From: UBA8337 sp965658615
GTDB taxonomy: Bacteria; Pseudomonadota; Alphaproteobacteria; RS24
DNA length: 9,736 bases
Direction of reading: 5' to 3'
NCBI GenBank assembly: GCA_965658615.1
Contig: CBFHSX010000052.1
Coordinates: 1-9,736, forward strand
Shown: piece after piece, positions 1 through 5,967 of the stretch
Layout: each line of letters starts with the position of its first letter
Position numbering within the stretch: position 1 is the first letter of the stretch
Program-made: the position numbers and the translations under genes
The notes under the pieces: generated by a model
Databases searched by the model: none
The model's input: only the letters and a program-made list of their open reading frames with translations
Told to the model about the DNA's origin: nothing

Positions 1-59
1 GCCGTACGAAAGGCCGACAGGCTCATATTGGCAGCAAGCTGTTCAGCAGCAGAGGCCAT
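1..59 (-). CDS. secY: Protein translocase subunit SecY, N-terminal fragment (runs off the window)
   Basis: Only the first 19 codons and part of the next are inside the window. They read MASAAEQLAANMSLSAFRT, the amphipathic cytoplasmic N-terminus typical of alphaproteobacterial SecY, just before the first membrane segment, which lies outside. SecY is the channel of the Sec translocase in the inner membrane. The start ATG is at 57-59, with an AGGAG Shine-Dalgarno at 69-73, 9 nt upstream. The gene follows rplO after a 19-nt gap, its classical place at the end of the spc operon, so it is expected to be co-transcribed with the ribosomal proteins. The call rests on the short N-terminus plus the strong gene-order context. 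Confidence 0.93.
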   Translation of the reverse strand, partial: MASAAEQLAANMSLSAFRT

Positions 60-78
60 ATTTACGCTCTCCTAAAGC

Positions 79-645
79 TTATGCTTCGTCCGATGAGTCG
101 TCCGACGCTTCATCAGCAGCGGGTTCTTCAGCGGCGGGTTCTTCAGCAGCGGCTTCTTTGGCCGGGGCGGCTGCCGGAGCTGCCTCACCTGCCGTCAACT
201 TGACTTTGCCGCCAAGCTTTTCAACCGCTTCCTGTGCTGCTTTCGACATGCCGGCAACATCAAAGTCCAACTTGTCTTTCAGCTCACCCTTGGCAAGGAT
301 ACGCACGCCGTCCAATTCGCGGCGCAGCACACCGGCTTCCACAAGGCTGGCGGCCGATACGGTGGCGCCTTTTTTCAGCTTACCGGCATCAATCGCCACT
401 TGCAGACGGCCCAGATTGACCGCGTTCAGTTTTTTCGGGTTCGGCACGTTAAAGCCGCGCTTCGGCAGGCGCATATGCAGCGGCATTTGACCGCCTTCAA
501 AGCCCTTAATGGCAACGCCCGAGCGTGAGGTCTGACCCTTCACACCACGACCGGCGGTTTTACCCTTGCCCGATGACGTACCGCGACCGACGCGCATACG
601 CGCCTTACGGGCACCGTCATTATCACGAATTTCGTTCAGTTTCAT
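79..645 (-). CDS. rplO: 50S ribosomal protein L15 with acidic C-terminal tail
   Basis: L15 binds 23S rRNA and joins late in 50S assembly. The N-terminus (MKLNEIRDNDGARKARMRVGRG) is followed by the Gly/Lys/Arg-rich extension SSGKGKTAGRGVKGQ that threads into rRNA, then the globular L18e/L15 fold up to about residue 151. At 188 residues it is clearly longer than the usual 144-160. The excess is a low-complexity Ala/Glu/Pro/Asp tail, residues 152-188, with 12 acidic residues and one Lys. ATG at 643-645 is preceded by GGAG at 653-656, and that site directly abuts a strong hairpin in the 40-nt gap after rpmD. TAA stop; secY follows 19 nt later. Identity is certain. A role for the tail is unknown. 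Confidence 0.98.
   Translation of the reverse strand: MKLNEIRDNDGARKARMRVGRGTSSGKGKTAGRGVKGQTSRSGVAIKGFEGGQMPLHMRLPKRGFNVPNPKKLNAVNLGRLQVAIDAGKLKKGATVSAASLVEAGVLRRELDGVRILAKGELKDKLDFDVAGMSKAAQEAVEKLGGKVKLTAGEAAPAAAPAKEAAAEEPAAEEPAADEASDDSSDEA
82..192 (-). other. Low-complexity acidic tail of L15, with a 15-bp tandem repeat
   Basis: This codes for residues 152-188 of L15, built from Ala, Glu, Pro, Asp and Ser. Within it, 116-160 is three consecutive 15-bp units. The first two differ at one base and the third is diverged; they encode AAEEP-type pentapeptides. Such a unit can grow or shrink by replication slippage. The rest of L15 is strongly basic, so the tail reverses local charge. It is in frame and ends with a proper stop, so it is not a frameshift product. 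Confidence 0.85.
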
Positions 646-656
646 AACCGTTCTCC

Positions 657-695
657 AGACGCTTAAGCGTCAATATTTAAGACGCCTAAGCGTCT
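657..695 (-). promoter_or_regulatory. Strong intercistronic stem-loop from a repeated 14-bp palindrome (rpmD-rplO)
   Basis: GACGCTTAAGCGTC (658-671) is a perfect palindrome. It recurs with one change as GACGCCTAAGCGTC (681-694), separated by the AT-rich 9-nt spacer 672-680. In the minus-strand mRNA the two copies pair as a 14-bp stem with one G-U wobble, extended to 15 bp by the 657/695 A-U pair. The rpmD stop (686-688) lies in the 5' arm. The rplO Shine-Dalgarno GGAG (653-656) starts immediately after the 3' arm. No U-tract follows, so an intrinsic terminator is unlikely. A ribosome finishing rpmD would melt the 5' arm, which suggests translational coupling, an mRNA-stability element or a processing site. 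This role is inferred. Confidence 0.75.
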
Positions 696-874
696 ATGAC
701 GCGCACCAGATGCGCAACTTTTTCAATCATGCCGCGCACAGCCGGTGTATCTTCCAGCTCACGCCGACGGCCGCGCTTGTTCAGGCCGAGACCAACCAGC
801 GTGGCACGCTGATCTTTCGGGCGACCAATCGGGCTGCCGGTTTGTTCGACAATAATGGTGTTTGCTTTTGCCAT
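686..874 (-). CDS. rpmD: 50S ribosomal protein L30
   Basis: A 62-residue protein with the full L30 pattern: an N-terminal beta strand (NTIIVEQTGSPIGRP), the basic LGLNKRGRRRELEDTPAVRGMI segment, and the closing strand VAHLVRVID. L30 is a small 23S-rRNA-binding protein of the large subunit, and its length is normal for the short bacterial form. ATG at 872-874 has AGGAG at 883-887, and those bases overlap the rpsE TAG stop (TAGGAG). The gap to rpsE is only 11 nt, so reinitiation is likely. The last codons and TAG stop sit inside the 5' arm of the palindromic hairpin before rplO. Confidence 0.98.
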   Translation of the reverse strand: MAKANTIIVEQTGSPIGRPKDQRATLVGLGLNKRGRRRELEDTPAVRGMIEKVAHLVRVIDA

Positions 875-885
875 AATCGTCTCTC

Positions 886-1455
886 CTAATTCGCGGCTTC
901 AGCTTCCAGCTCGTCGTTTGCTTCGTCACGACGGCGGGTGATGAGATCGCTGACCTTTTTGCCACGGCGCGCCGCGACGGCCCGCGGGCTGCCCTGCTTC
1001 TTCAGCGCGTCAAATGTGGCGTGGATCATATTATACGGGTTGGATGAACCGATCGATTTGGCGACCACATCCTGCATACCCAAGACTTCAAATACGGCAC
1101 GCATCGGACCACCGGCAATGATACCGGTACCGGGAGGCGCTGCCCGTAATTGCACTTTACCGGCGCCGTGGCGACCGGCAATATCATGGTGCAGGGTCCG
1201 ACCCTCACGCAGCGGCACACGGATCATGTGACGCTTGGCGCTTTCGGTTGCCTTACGAATGGCTTCCGGCACCTCACGGGCTTTACCGTGACCGAAGCCG
1301 ACACGGCCGCGTTGGTCACCAATAACAACCAGAGCGGCGAAGCCGAAGCGACGGCCACCTTTTACCACTTTAGCGACGCGGTTAATATGAACCAGACGAT
1401 CGACAAATTCGCTGTCGCGCTCATCCCGGTTTTCACGATTTTCGTTTCTTGCCAC
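886..1455 (-). CDS. rpsE: 30S ribosomal protein S5, GTG start
   Basis: S5 lies on the 30S solvent side near S4 and S8 and helps decoding accuracy and mRNA unwinding at the entry site. The N-terminal dsRBD-like domain is clear: VHINRVAKVVKGGRRFGFAA near residues 22-41, then VVIGDQRGRVGFGHGKAREV near 43-62. The C-terminal domain carries the AAPPGTGIIAGGPMRAVFE and GSSNPYNMIHATFDALK motifs. At 189 residues it is somewhat longer than the 166 of E. coli, through a charged N-terminal lead (residues 1-16) and an acidic end. The initiation codon at 1453-1455 is GTG, not ATG. It is supported by AGGAG at 1463-1467 with 7-nt spacing and by the expected MARNENR start. It follows rplR by 22 nt. Confidence 0.98.
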   Translation of the reverse strand: MARNENRENRDERDSEFVDRLVHINRVAKVVKGGRRFGFAALVVIGDQRGRVGFGHGKAREVPEAIRKATESAKRHMIRVPLREGRTLHHDIAGRHGAGKVQLRAAPPGTGIIAGGPMRAVFEVLGMQDVVAKSIGSSNPYNMIHATFDALKKQGSPRAVAARRGKKVSDLITRRRDEANDELEAEAAN

Positions 1456-1477
1456 GCTTTTTCTCCTCTTATCCGGT

Positions 1478-1831
1478 TTAGAAGCTCAAACCGGCTTCGC
1501 GAGCTGCTTCGGCAAGTGCCTTAACGCGCCCATGATAGATATAGCCACCACGGTCGAAGATAACGGTTTCAACACCGGCCTTCTTTGCCCGTTCGGCAAT
1601 TTGTTTACCGACAATCGAAGCGGCTGCGACATTGCCGCCATTGCCCGAAAAATCGGTTTCCTTGGTCGAGGCGGCTGCCAACGTGCATCCCTTTGTGTCG
1701 TCAATAATTTGAGCATAAATATGCTTTGACGAGCGGAACACGGACAGGCGCGGACGGCCATTGGCTACTTTGCGAAGCTGGCGGCGGACCCGCTGCTTGC
1801 GACGTTCATCTGTAGAAACTTTGCGACCCAT
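1478..1831 (-). CDS. rplR: 50S ribosomal protein L18
   Basis: L18 binds 5S rRNA and anchors it to the central protuberance with L5. The 118 residues match the family length. The basic N-terminus (GRKVSTDERRKQRVRRQLRK) contacts rRNA; it is followed by RPRLSVFRSSKHIYAQIIDD, the central VGKQIAERAKKAGVE helix, and the invariant FDRGGYIYHGRVKALAEAAREAGL end. I chose the ATG at 1829-1831 over an in-frame TTG two codons upstream, because AGAGG at 1838-1842 lies 6 nt before the ATG but would overlap the TTG. That Shine-Dalgarno shares bases with the rplF TAG stop. It ends in TAA, 22 nt before rpsE. Confidence 0.97.
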   Translation of the reverse strand: MGRKVSTDERRKQRVRRQLRKVANGRPRLSVFRSSKHIYAQIIDDTKGCTLAAASTKETDFSGNGGNVAAASIVGKQIAERAKKAGVETVIFDRGGYIYHGRVKALAEAAREAGLSF

Positions 1832-1837
1832 GACCAA

Positions 1838-1842
1838 CCTCT
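1838..1842 (-). promoter_or_regulatory. rplR ribosome binding site, fixing the ATG start
   Basis: AGAGG on the minus strand lies 6 nt before the ATG at 1829-1831 and overlaps the rplF stop codon (TAGAGG). The in-frame TTG at 1835-1837 directly adjoins this site and has no usable spacing, so the shorter L18 reading is preferred. Confidence 0.75.
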
Positions 1843-2374
1843 ATTTCTTCTTGCCTTCTTTACGGAAGACGTACTCGCCCTCGTAACGCACACCCTTGCC
1901 TTTATAAGGCTCCGGCGGACGGTAGCTGCGAATTTCCGATGCCACTTGGCCGACTTTCTGCTTGTCGATACCTGTAATGACGATCTCGGTTTGCGACGGG
2001 CACTCAACTTTAATGCCATCGGGAACCGGGAAATCGACATCATGGCTGAAGCCAAGCGACAATTTCAAAGTCGTGCCCTGCACTTGCGCACGATAACCGA
2101 CGCCTTGCAGTTCCAGCTTGCGGGAAAAACCTTCCGATACGCCGGTGACAATATTTTGCACCAGAGAACGGCTCAGGCCCCAAAAGCTGCGGGCTGTTTG
2201 TGTTTTATCAATCGGGGTGACTGTTACGCCATCGTCGTTTTGTGCAACCTTCACATAGTCGGACAAAGCCACTACCAATTCGCCCTTCGGGCCTTTGGCA
2301 GTAATATTTTGACCGCTGAGGTTCACTTCAACGCCTTGCGGGATAACAACCGGTTGTTTGCCAATACGAGACAT
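1841..2374 (-). CDS. rplF: 50S ribosomal protein L6
   Basis: L6 binds 23S rRNA next to the sarcin-ricin loop and the factor-binding site. The protein has 177 residues, the normal length, with two tandem L6 domains. Domain 1 starts SRIGKQPVVIPQGVEV and contains GPKGEL. Domain 2 follows the linker LVQNIVTGVSEGFSRKLELQGVGYRA. The C-terminus carries the family signature RPPEPYKGKGVRYEGE and a basic RKEGKKK end. ATG at 2372-2374 follows an AAAGGA-like site in the 24-nt gap after rpsH. The TAG stop overlaps the ribosome binding site of rplR. Confidence 0.98.
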   Translation of the reverse strand: MSRIGKQPVVIPQGVEVNLSGQNITAKGPKGELVVALSDYVKVAQNDDGVTVTPIDKTQTARSFWGLSRSLVQNIVTGVSEGFSRKLELQGVGYRAQVQGTTLKLSLGFSHDVDFPVPDGIKVECPSQTEIVITGIDKQKVGQVASEIRSYRPPEPYKGKGVRYEGEYVFRKEGKKK

Positions 2375-2398
2375 TATCTTATCCTTTCCGAACCGAGC

Positions 2399-2791
2399 CT
2401 AGAAGACGCGGCACAGAATCTCCCCACCAACATTATTCTCACGGGCCGAATTATCCGACATCACGCCTTTCGGGGTCGAGATGATGGAAATGCCCAGACC
2501 GTTGCGTACCACCGGCATGGTTTTAACCGATGAATACACACGACGGCCCGGCTTGGACACGCGCTGAATTTCCTGAATGACCGGCTGGCCTTCATAATAT
2601 TTCAGTTCGATGTTCAACTCTGCGGTTCCGTTATCGAGTTTCGTTTCGCTATATCCGCGGATATAACCTTCGTCTTTCAGCACATCCAGTACCCAGCAAC
2701 GCAGTTTCGAGGCGGGGCTGATAACTGTGCCCTTGCCGCGCATTTGCGCATTACGAATACGGGTGAGCATATCTCCGAGAGGATCATTCAT
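2399..2791 (-). CDS. rpsH: 30S ribosomal protein S8
   Basis: S8 is a primary binder of the central domain of 16S rRNA (helix 21). In E. coli it also represses the spc operon by binding its mRNA near the rplE start. The N-terminus MNDPLGDMLTRIRNAQMRGK is canonical, and the C-terminal half has the RVSKPGRRVYSS, NGLGISIISTPKGVMSD and ARENNVGGEILCRVF motifs that form the RNA-binding surface. Its 130 residues equal the E. coli length. ATG at 2789-2791 has AGGAG at 2800-2804, immediately after the rpsN TAG (TAGAGGAG). The stop is TAG; rplF follows after 24 nt. Confidence 0.98.
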   Translation of the reverse strand: MNDPLGDMLTRIRNAQMRGKGTVISPASKLRCWVLDVLKDEGYIRGYSETKLDNGTAELNIELKYYEGQPVIQEIQRVSKPGRRVYSSVKTMPVVRNGLGISIISTPKGVMSDNSARENNVGGEILCRVF

Positions 2792-2804
2792 AATCTTATC
2801 TCCT

Positions 2805-3110
2805 CTACCAGCTTGACTTAACCATGCCCGGGATCAGCCCTTTATAGGACAGCTCGCGAAGCGCGATACGGGACATGTTCAGTTTACGATAATAACCACG
2901 CGGACGACCGGTGACACCGCAACGGTTGCGGATACGGTCTTTTGATGAGTTGCGCGGCAGCTCAGACAGTTTCAGTCGTGCCTTAAAACGCTCTTCATTG
3001 GACAATGAAGTGTCATTGGCAGTCGCAAGCAAAGCGGCGCGTTTGGCGGCGTATTTCTCCACCAGACGCTTGCGCTTATTATTGCGTTCAATCATGCTTT
3101 TTTTCGCCAT
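2805..3110 (-). CDS. rpsN: 30S ribosomal protein S14, long zinc-free form
   Basis: S14 sits in the 30S head with S3, S10 and S19. This is the 101-residue long form: MAKKSMIERNNKRKRLVEKY at the start, LPRNSSKDRIRNRCGVTGRP near residues 51-70, and the terminal SYKGLIPGMVKSSW. The short zinc-ribbon type has paired CxxC motifs; only one cysteine is visible here, so no zinc site is expected. The open frame extends further upstream to 3260, but into the end of rplE. The ATG at 3108-3110 is chosen from the family start and GGAG at 3117-3120. It follows rplE by 16 nt and ends with TAG 13 nt before rpsH. Confidence 0.98.
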   Translation of the reverse strand: MAKKSMIERNNKRKRLVEKYAAKRAALLATANDTSLSNEERFKARLKLSELPRNSSKDRIRNRCGVTGRPRGYYRKLNMSRIALRELSYKGLIPGMVKSSW

Positions 3111-3116
3111 TTTTTT

Positions 3117-3120
3117 CTCC
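3117..3120 (-). promoter_or_regulatory. rpsN ribosome binding site
   Basis: GGAG precedes the rpsN ATG by 6 nt across a run of A residues on the minus strand. It decides the start at 3110 rather than the longer frame, which would run through the 3' end of rplE. Confidence 0.75.
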
Positions 3121-3126
3121 CCCGCC

Positions 3127-3684
3127 CTATTCGCTGAACGGAAAGTTGAAGGCGCGCAGCAATTCGCGGGCCTGGTCGTCATCTTTGGTGGTGGTGCAGA
3201 CGATAATGTCCATACCCCAGATGGTGTCGACTTTGTCATAATTGATTTCCGGGAACACAATATGCTCTTTCAGGCCCATAGCGAAATTGCCATTGCCGTC
3301 AAAGCTGTTTGCATTGAGGCCCCGGAAGTCACGCACGCGCGGCAGAGCCACGGTGACCAGACGGTCGATAAACTCAAACATATGCGCACCGCGCAGGGTC
3401 ACTTTCACGCCAAGCGGCATGTCTTCGCGAACCTTAAAGCCGGCAATCGAGTTGCGGGCGCGGGTAATCACCGGTTTTTGACCGGCAATCGCTTGCAGAT
3501 CTTCAAAGGCCGAGTTGATTTTCTTGGTGTCCTGTGTGGTTTCACCAATGCCCATATTCAGCACGACCTTTTCGAGCGCCGGGACTTGCATCGGATTGGC
3601 AAGCTCAAACTTCTCAATCAGGGCGCCACGAATGCTGTCCTGATATTGCGCTTTCAGGCGCGGTAAATAAGCCGTATCAGCCAT
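3127..3684 (-). CDS. rplE: 50S ribosomal protein L5
   Basis: L5 binds 5S rRNA, forms part of the central protuberance and bridges to S13 in the small subunit. The 185 residues are close to the E. coli 179. Recognisable segments are the N-terminal YLPRLKAQYQDSIRGALIEK, the strand VPALEKVVLNMGIGE, GQKPVITRARNSIAGFKVRE, LRGAHMFEFIDRLVTVALPR followed by VRDFRGL, and the C-terminal WGMDIIVCTTTKDDDQARELL. The start ATG (3682-3684) lies inside rplX and gives an 8-nt overlap. Its AGGAG (3694-3698) is in rplX coding sequence. This overlap leaves no room for an E. coli-style S8 repressor site in an rplX-rplE spacer. The stop is TAG. Confidence 0.98.
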   Translation of the reverse strand: MADTAYLPRLKAQYQDSIRGALIEKFELANPMQVPALEKVVLNMGIGETTQDTKKINSAFEDLQAIAGQKPVITRARNSIAGFKVREDMPLGVKVTLRGAHMFEFIDRLVTVALPRVRDFRGLNANSFDGNGNFAMGLKEHIVFPEINYDKVDTIWGMDIIVCTTTKDDDQARELLRAFNFPFSE

Positions 3685-4000
3685 CGATCACTTCTCCTGA
3701 ACGTTTCGCAACGCGCACTTTCGTGCCGTCATCATTGATTTTGAAGCCAACGCGGGTCGCTTTGCCATCCTTCGGATCGGCAATGGCGAGATTCGAAATT
3801 TCGATGCGTGCTTCGCGATTGATAATGCCACCCTGGTTTTGCGGGGTCTGCTTTTGGTGACGCTTCACCATATTCACACCCTGAACCAAAGCCTTGTTTT
3901 CCTTCGGGAAAATAGCAATGACATCACCGGTCTTGCCTTTATCGCGGCCGGTCGTCACGACGACCTTATCGCCTTTTTTGATTTTCAGCTTAGCGGCCAT
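3677..4000 (-). CDS. rplX: 50S ribosomal protein L24
   Basis: L24 is one of the two initiators of 50S assembly and binds 23S rRNA near the exit tunnel. The KOW motif is at the N-terminus (KIKKGDKVVVTTGRDKGKTG, residues 6-25). It is followed by the VQGVNMVKRHQKQTPQNQGG loop and a conserved end with RSGEVIDG. At 107 residues it has the standard length. The start overlaps the rplN stop by one base (TAATG), with GGAGGT at 4007-4012 written in the last rplN codons. The stop is TGA, the only TGA among the visible stops in the window, and it overlaps the rplE start. Confidence 0.98.
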   Translation of the reverse strand: MAAKLKIKKGDKVVVTTGRDKGKTGDVIAIFPKENKALVQGVNMVKRHQKQTPQNQGGIINREARIEISNLAIADPKDGKATRVGFKINDDGTKVRVAKRSGEVIDG

Positions 4001-4368
4001 TACAACACCTCCGGTGCCAGCGACACGATTTTCATGTGATTGGCGTTACGCAATTCGCGTGTAACCGGGCCAAAAATACGGGTGCCGATAGGCTCGCCCG
4101 CTTGATTGACCAGAACCGCTGCATTGCGGTCAAAACGGATAATGCTGCCATCGGGGCGACGAATTTCTTTCGCCGTACGCACAATAACAGCCCGCATTAC
4201 ATCGCCTTTCTTCACACGACCGCGCGGAATGGCTTCTTTAACGGAAACAACAATCGTGTCGCCGACAGAAGCGGTTTTCCGCTTGGACCCGCCAAGAACC
4301 TTGATGCACTGCACCCGGCGTGCGCCGCTATTATCGGCAACATCCAGATTGGTTTGCATCTGAATCAT
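4000..4368 (-). CDS. rplN: 50S ribosomal protein L14
   Basis: L14 lies at the subunit interface, forms an intersubunit bridge with 16S rRNA and is the docking site of the silencing factor RsfS. All 122 residues align with the family: MIQMQTNLDVADNSGARRVQ at the start, then VLGGSKRKTASVGDTIVVSVKE, the RGRVKKGDVMRAVIVRT signature, RFDRNAAVLVN, and GTRIFGPVTRELR. AGAGG at 4376-4380 precedes the ATG (4366-4368) and shares a base with the rpsQ TAA. This is where the E. coli spc operon begins with its own promoter. Here the gap is only 11 nt and I see no promoter, so S10 and spc genes look co-transcribed. Confidence 0.98.
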   Translation of the reverse strand: MIQMQTNLDVADNSGARRVQCIKVLGGSKRKTASVGDTIVVSVKEAIPRGRVKKGDVMRAVIVRTAKEIRRPDGSIIRFDRNAAVLVNQAGEPIGTRIFGPVTRELRNANHMKIVSLAPEVL

Positions 4369-4379
4369 AACAAGACCTC

Positions 4380-4619
4380 TTATTCACCGGCGCCGGAAAC
4401 AACTTCCCAGCGCTTCAATTTCGAGATGGGACGGCATTCCTGAATGGAAACTTCATCGCCGACCTTAACTGCATTATTCGCATCATGCGCGTGATAACGC
4501 TTTGATTTACGAACGGTTTTCTTCATTACCGGATCGGTAAAACGACGCTCAACATTAACGACGACGGTTTTGTCGCCCTTATCGCTGATGACCGTACCTT
4601 GCAAAATACGTTTTGGCAT
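4380..4619 (-). CDS. rpsQ: 30S ribosomal protein S17
   Basis: S17 is an early 16S rRNA 5'-domain binder with an OB fold. The 79 residues start MPKRILQGTVISDKGDKTVV and include VNVERRFTDPVMKKTVRKSK and YHAHDANNAVKVGDEVSIQE, ending with the family signature ECRPISKLKRWEVV. The length is close to the E. coli 84. ATG at 4617-4619 is preceded by a G-rich GGGGAAG site in the 19-nt gap after rpmC. The TAA stop overlaps the rplN ribosome binding site (TAAGAGG). Confidence 0.98.
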   Translation of the reverse strand: MPKRILQGTVISDKGDKTVVVNVERRFTDPVMKKTVRKSKRYHAHDANNAVKVGDEVSIQECRPISKLKRWEVVSGAGE

Positions 4620-4638
4620 TGTCTTCCCCTACTCCGGC

Positions 4639-4830
4639 CTATTCGCCTGCTTGCGCGCCTTGCGCGGTTTTCAAACGCGCAATGGTGCGACGAACTTCGC
4701 GAATGCGCGCTGAATTTTCGAGCTGGCCCGAGGCTTGTTGAAAGCGCAGGTTCAGCTGTTCTTTTTTCAGCTTCAACAGCTCGTCAGAGAGCTGGTCGAC
4801 TGTCAGATCTTTGATTTCGGACATTTTCAT
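4639..4830 (-). CDS. rpmC: 50S ribosomal protein L29
   Basis: L29 is a two-helix protein at the exit of the polypeptide tunnel, next to L23, where nascent-chain factors dock. The 63 residues show the expected pattern: SEIKDLTVDQLSDELLKLKK, then EQLNLRFQQASGQLENSARI, then REVRRTIARLKT. There are two candidate ATGs two codons apart. I take the first (4828-4830) because AGGGG (4837-4841) sits 6 nt upstream. That site overlaps the rplP TAG stop (TAGGGG). The last residues (AQGAQAGE) are a short non-conserved tail. TAG stop, then 19 nt to rpsQ. Confidence 0.97.
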   Translation of the reverse strand: MKMSEIKDLTVDQLSDELLKLKKEQLNLRFQQASGQLENSARIREVRRTIARLKTAQGAQAGE

Positions 4831-4839
4831 AATCAGCCC

Positions 4840-5259
4840 CTATTGACCTTCACCCGGACGCGACACAACGCGTGTGTTGACCGGCAATTTGGCGGCAGCA
4901 AGCTTCAGCGCCTCATGGGCAACATCAGCAGGCACACCATCGACTTCAAACATGATGCGGCCCGGCTTGACACGGCACGCCCAATATTCCGGCGAACCTT
5001 TACCCTTACCCATCCGCACTTCAGTCGGTTTCTTCGAGACCGGCACATCCGGGAATACACGGATCCACACTCGACCGGCGCGCTTCATATGACGCGTAAT
5101 CACACGACGAGCAGCCTCGATTTGACGCGCTGTCACACGTTCCGGCGATGTGGCTTTCAGACCGAAAGAACCGAAAGTCAGCGTTGTGCCGCCTTTCGCA
5201 TTGCCTTTGATCCGGCCTTTATGAGCCTTACGGAATTTCGTACGTTTCGGTTGCAACAT
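4840..5259 (-). CDS. rplP: 50S ribosomal protein L16
   Basis: L16 contacts A-site tRNA and is needed for late 50S assembly. The start MLQPKRTKFRKAHKGRIKGN and the AGRVWIRVFPDVPVSKKPTE segment are canonical. The next stretch, VRMGKGKGSPEYWACRVKPG, is the family signature. Arg82 of that stretch corresponds to the Arg that E. coli YcfD/RoxA hydroxylates. The 139 residues match the family. ATG at 5257-5259 is only 3 nt after the rpsC TAA, so translation is probably coupled to rpsC. The TAG stop overlaps the rpmC ribosome binding site. Confidence 0.98.
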   Translation of the reverse strand: MLQPKRTKFRKAHKGRIKGNAKGGTTLTFGSFGLKATSPERVTARQIEAARRVITRHMKRAGRVWIRVFPDVPVSKKPTEVRMGKGKGSPEYWACRVKPGRIMFEVDGVPADVAHEALKLAAAKLPVNTRVVSRPGEGQ

Positions 5260-5262
5260 GGT

Positions 5263-5967
5263 TTAGTTCCCCGCACCTTGGCGTTGCTGGCGACCAGCAT
5301 CACCCTGCTCTTCGCGACGATCACGAGCCATCGGATCGTGCTCCATAATCTCGCCTTTGAAAATCCAGATTTTGACACCGCAAATGCCATAAGCCGTCAT
5401 GGCTTCGGCAACGCCGTAATCAATATCGGCGCGCAGCGTGTGCAGCGGCACACGACCTTCACGATACCACTCGGTCCGCGCAATCTCGGCACCGCCAAGA
5501 CGACCGCCGCAATTGATACGAATACCTTGCGCACCCAGACGCATGGCCGATTGTACGGCACGCTTCATGGCGCGACGGAAACCGACGCGGCGCTCAAGCT
5601 GTTGAGCAATGCTCTCAGCAACAAGCTGGGCATCCACCTCAGGCTTGCGAACTTCAACAATGTTCAAAACCACTTCGCTATCGGTCATTTTGCCGATGCG
5701 CTGCTTCAGCTTTTCAATATCCGCGCCTTTTTTACCGATGATGACACCGGGGCGGGCGGAATGAATGGTGACGCGGCACTTTTTGTGCGGGCGTTCGATA
5801 ACAACGCGCGACACACCGGCCTGACGCAGATCTTTGACCAACATATTGCGGATTTTCAGATCCTCATGCAGCAGTTCGGCATATTCGCCCTTATCGGCAT
5901 ACCAGCGGGATTCCCATGTGCGGTTGACGCCGAGGCGCATACCGATTGGATTGACCTTCTGTCCCAT
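5263..5967 (-). CDS. rpsC: 30S ribosomal protein S3
   Basis: S3 forms the mRNA entry pore with S4 and S5 and contributes to helicase activity. The start MGQKVNPIGMRLGVNRTWES is followed by a type II KH domain with GVIIGKKG at residues 74-81. The C-terminal domain has RRVGFRRAMKRAVQSAMRLG, GRLGGAEIARTEWYREGRVP and LHTLRADIDYG. The 234 residues are typical. After about residue 211 a short Arg/Gln-rich tail (RRE..GDAGRQQRQGAGN) is variable in the family. The ATG overlaps the rplV TAA by one base (TAATG), with GAGGAG at 5976-5981 in the last rplV codons. TAA stop, 3 nt before rplP. Confidence 0.98.
   Translation of the reverse strand: MGQKVNPIGMRLGVNRTWESRWYADKGEYAELLHEDLKIRNMLVKDLRQAGVSRVVIERPHKKCRVTIHSARPGVIIGKKGADIEKLKQRIGKMTDSEVVLNIVEVRKPEVDAQLVAESIAQQLERRVGFRRAMKRAVQSAMRLGAQGIRINCGGRLGGAEIARTEWYREGRVPLHTLRADIDYGVAEAMTAYGICGVKIWIFKGEIMEHDPMARDRREEQGDAGRQQRQGAGN

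Noticed and set aside
657..695. rpmD-rplO palindrome as an intrinsic terminator
   Set aside because: On the minus strand the stem is followed by UGGAGAACGG, with no U-tract, and essential rplO and secY lie downstream in the same direction.
2911..3666. 251-codon plus-strand open frame opposite rpsN and rplE, and a similar 245-codon one opposite rplB (6625-7362)
   Set aside because: Both are antisense shadows of conserved genes, with no recognisable domain or gene context.
3677..3679. Single TGA stop in 22 genes, suggesting TGA might be reassigned
   Set aside because: L24 ends at the normal family length at this TGA, Trp is encoded by TGG where I checked, and the TGA is imposed by overlap with the rplE start.
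4369..4379. Possible spc promoter before rplN, as in E. coli
   Set aside because: The gap is 11 nt and consists of the ribosome binding site; I see no convincing -35/-10 pair, and one inside rpsQ could not be supported by eye.
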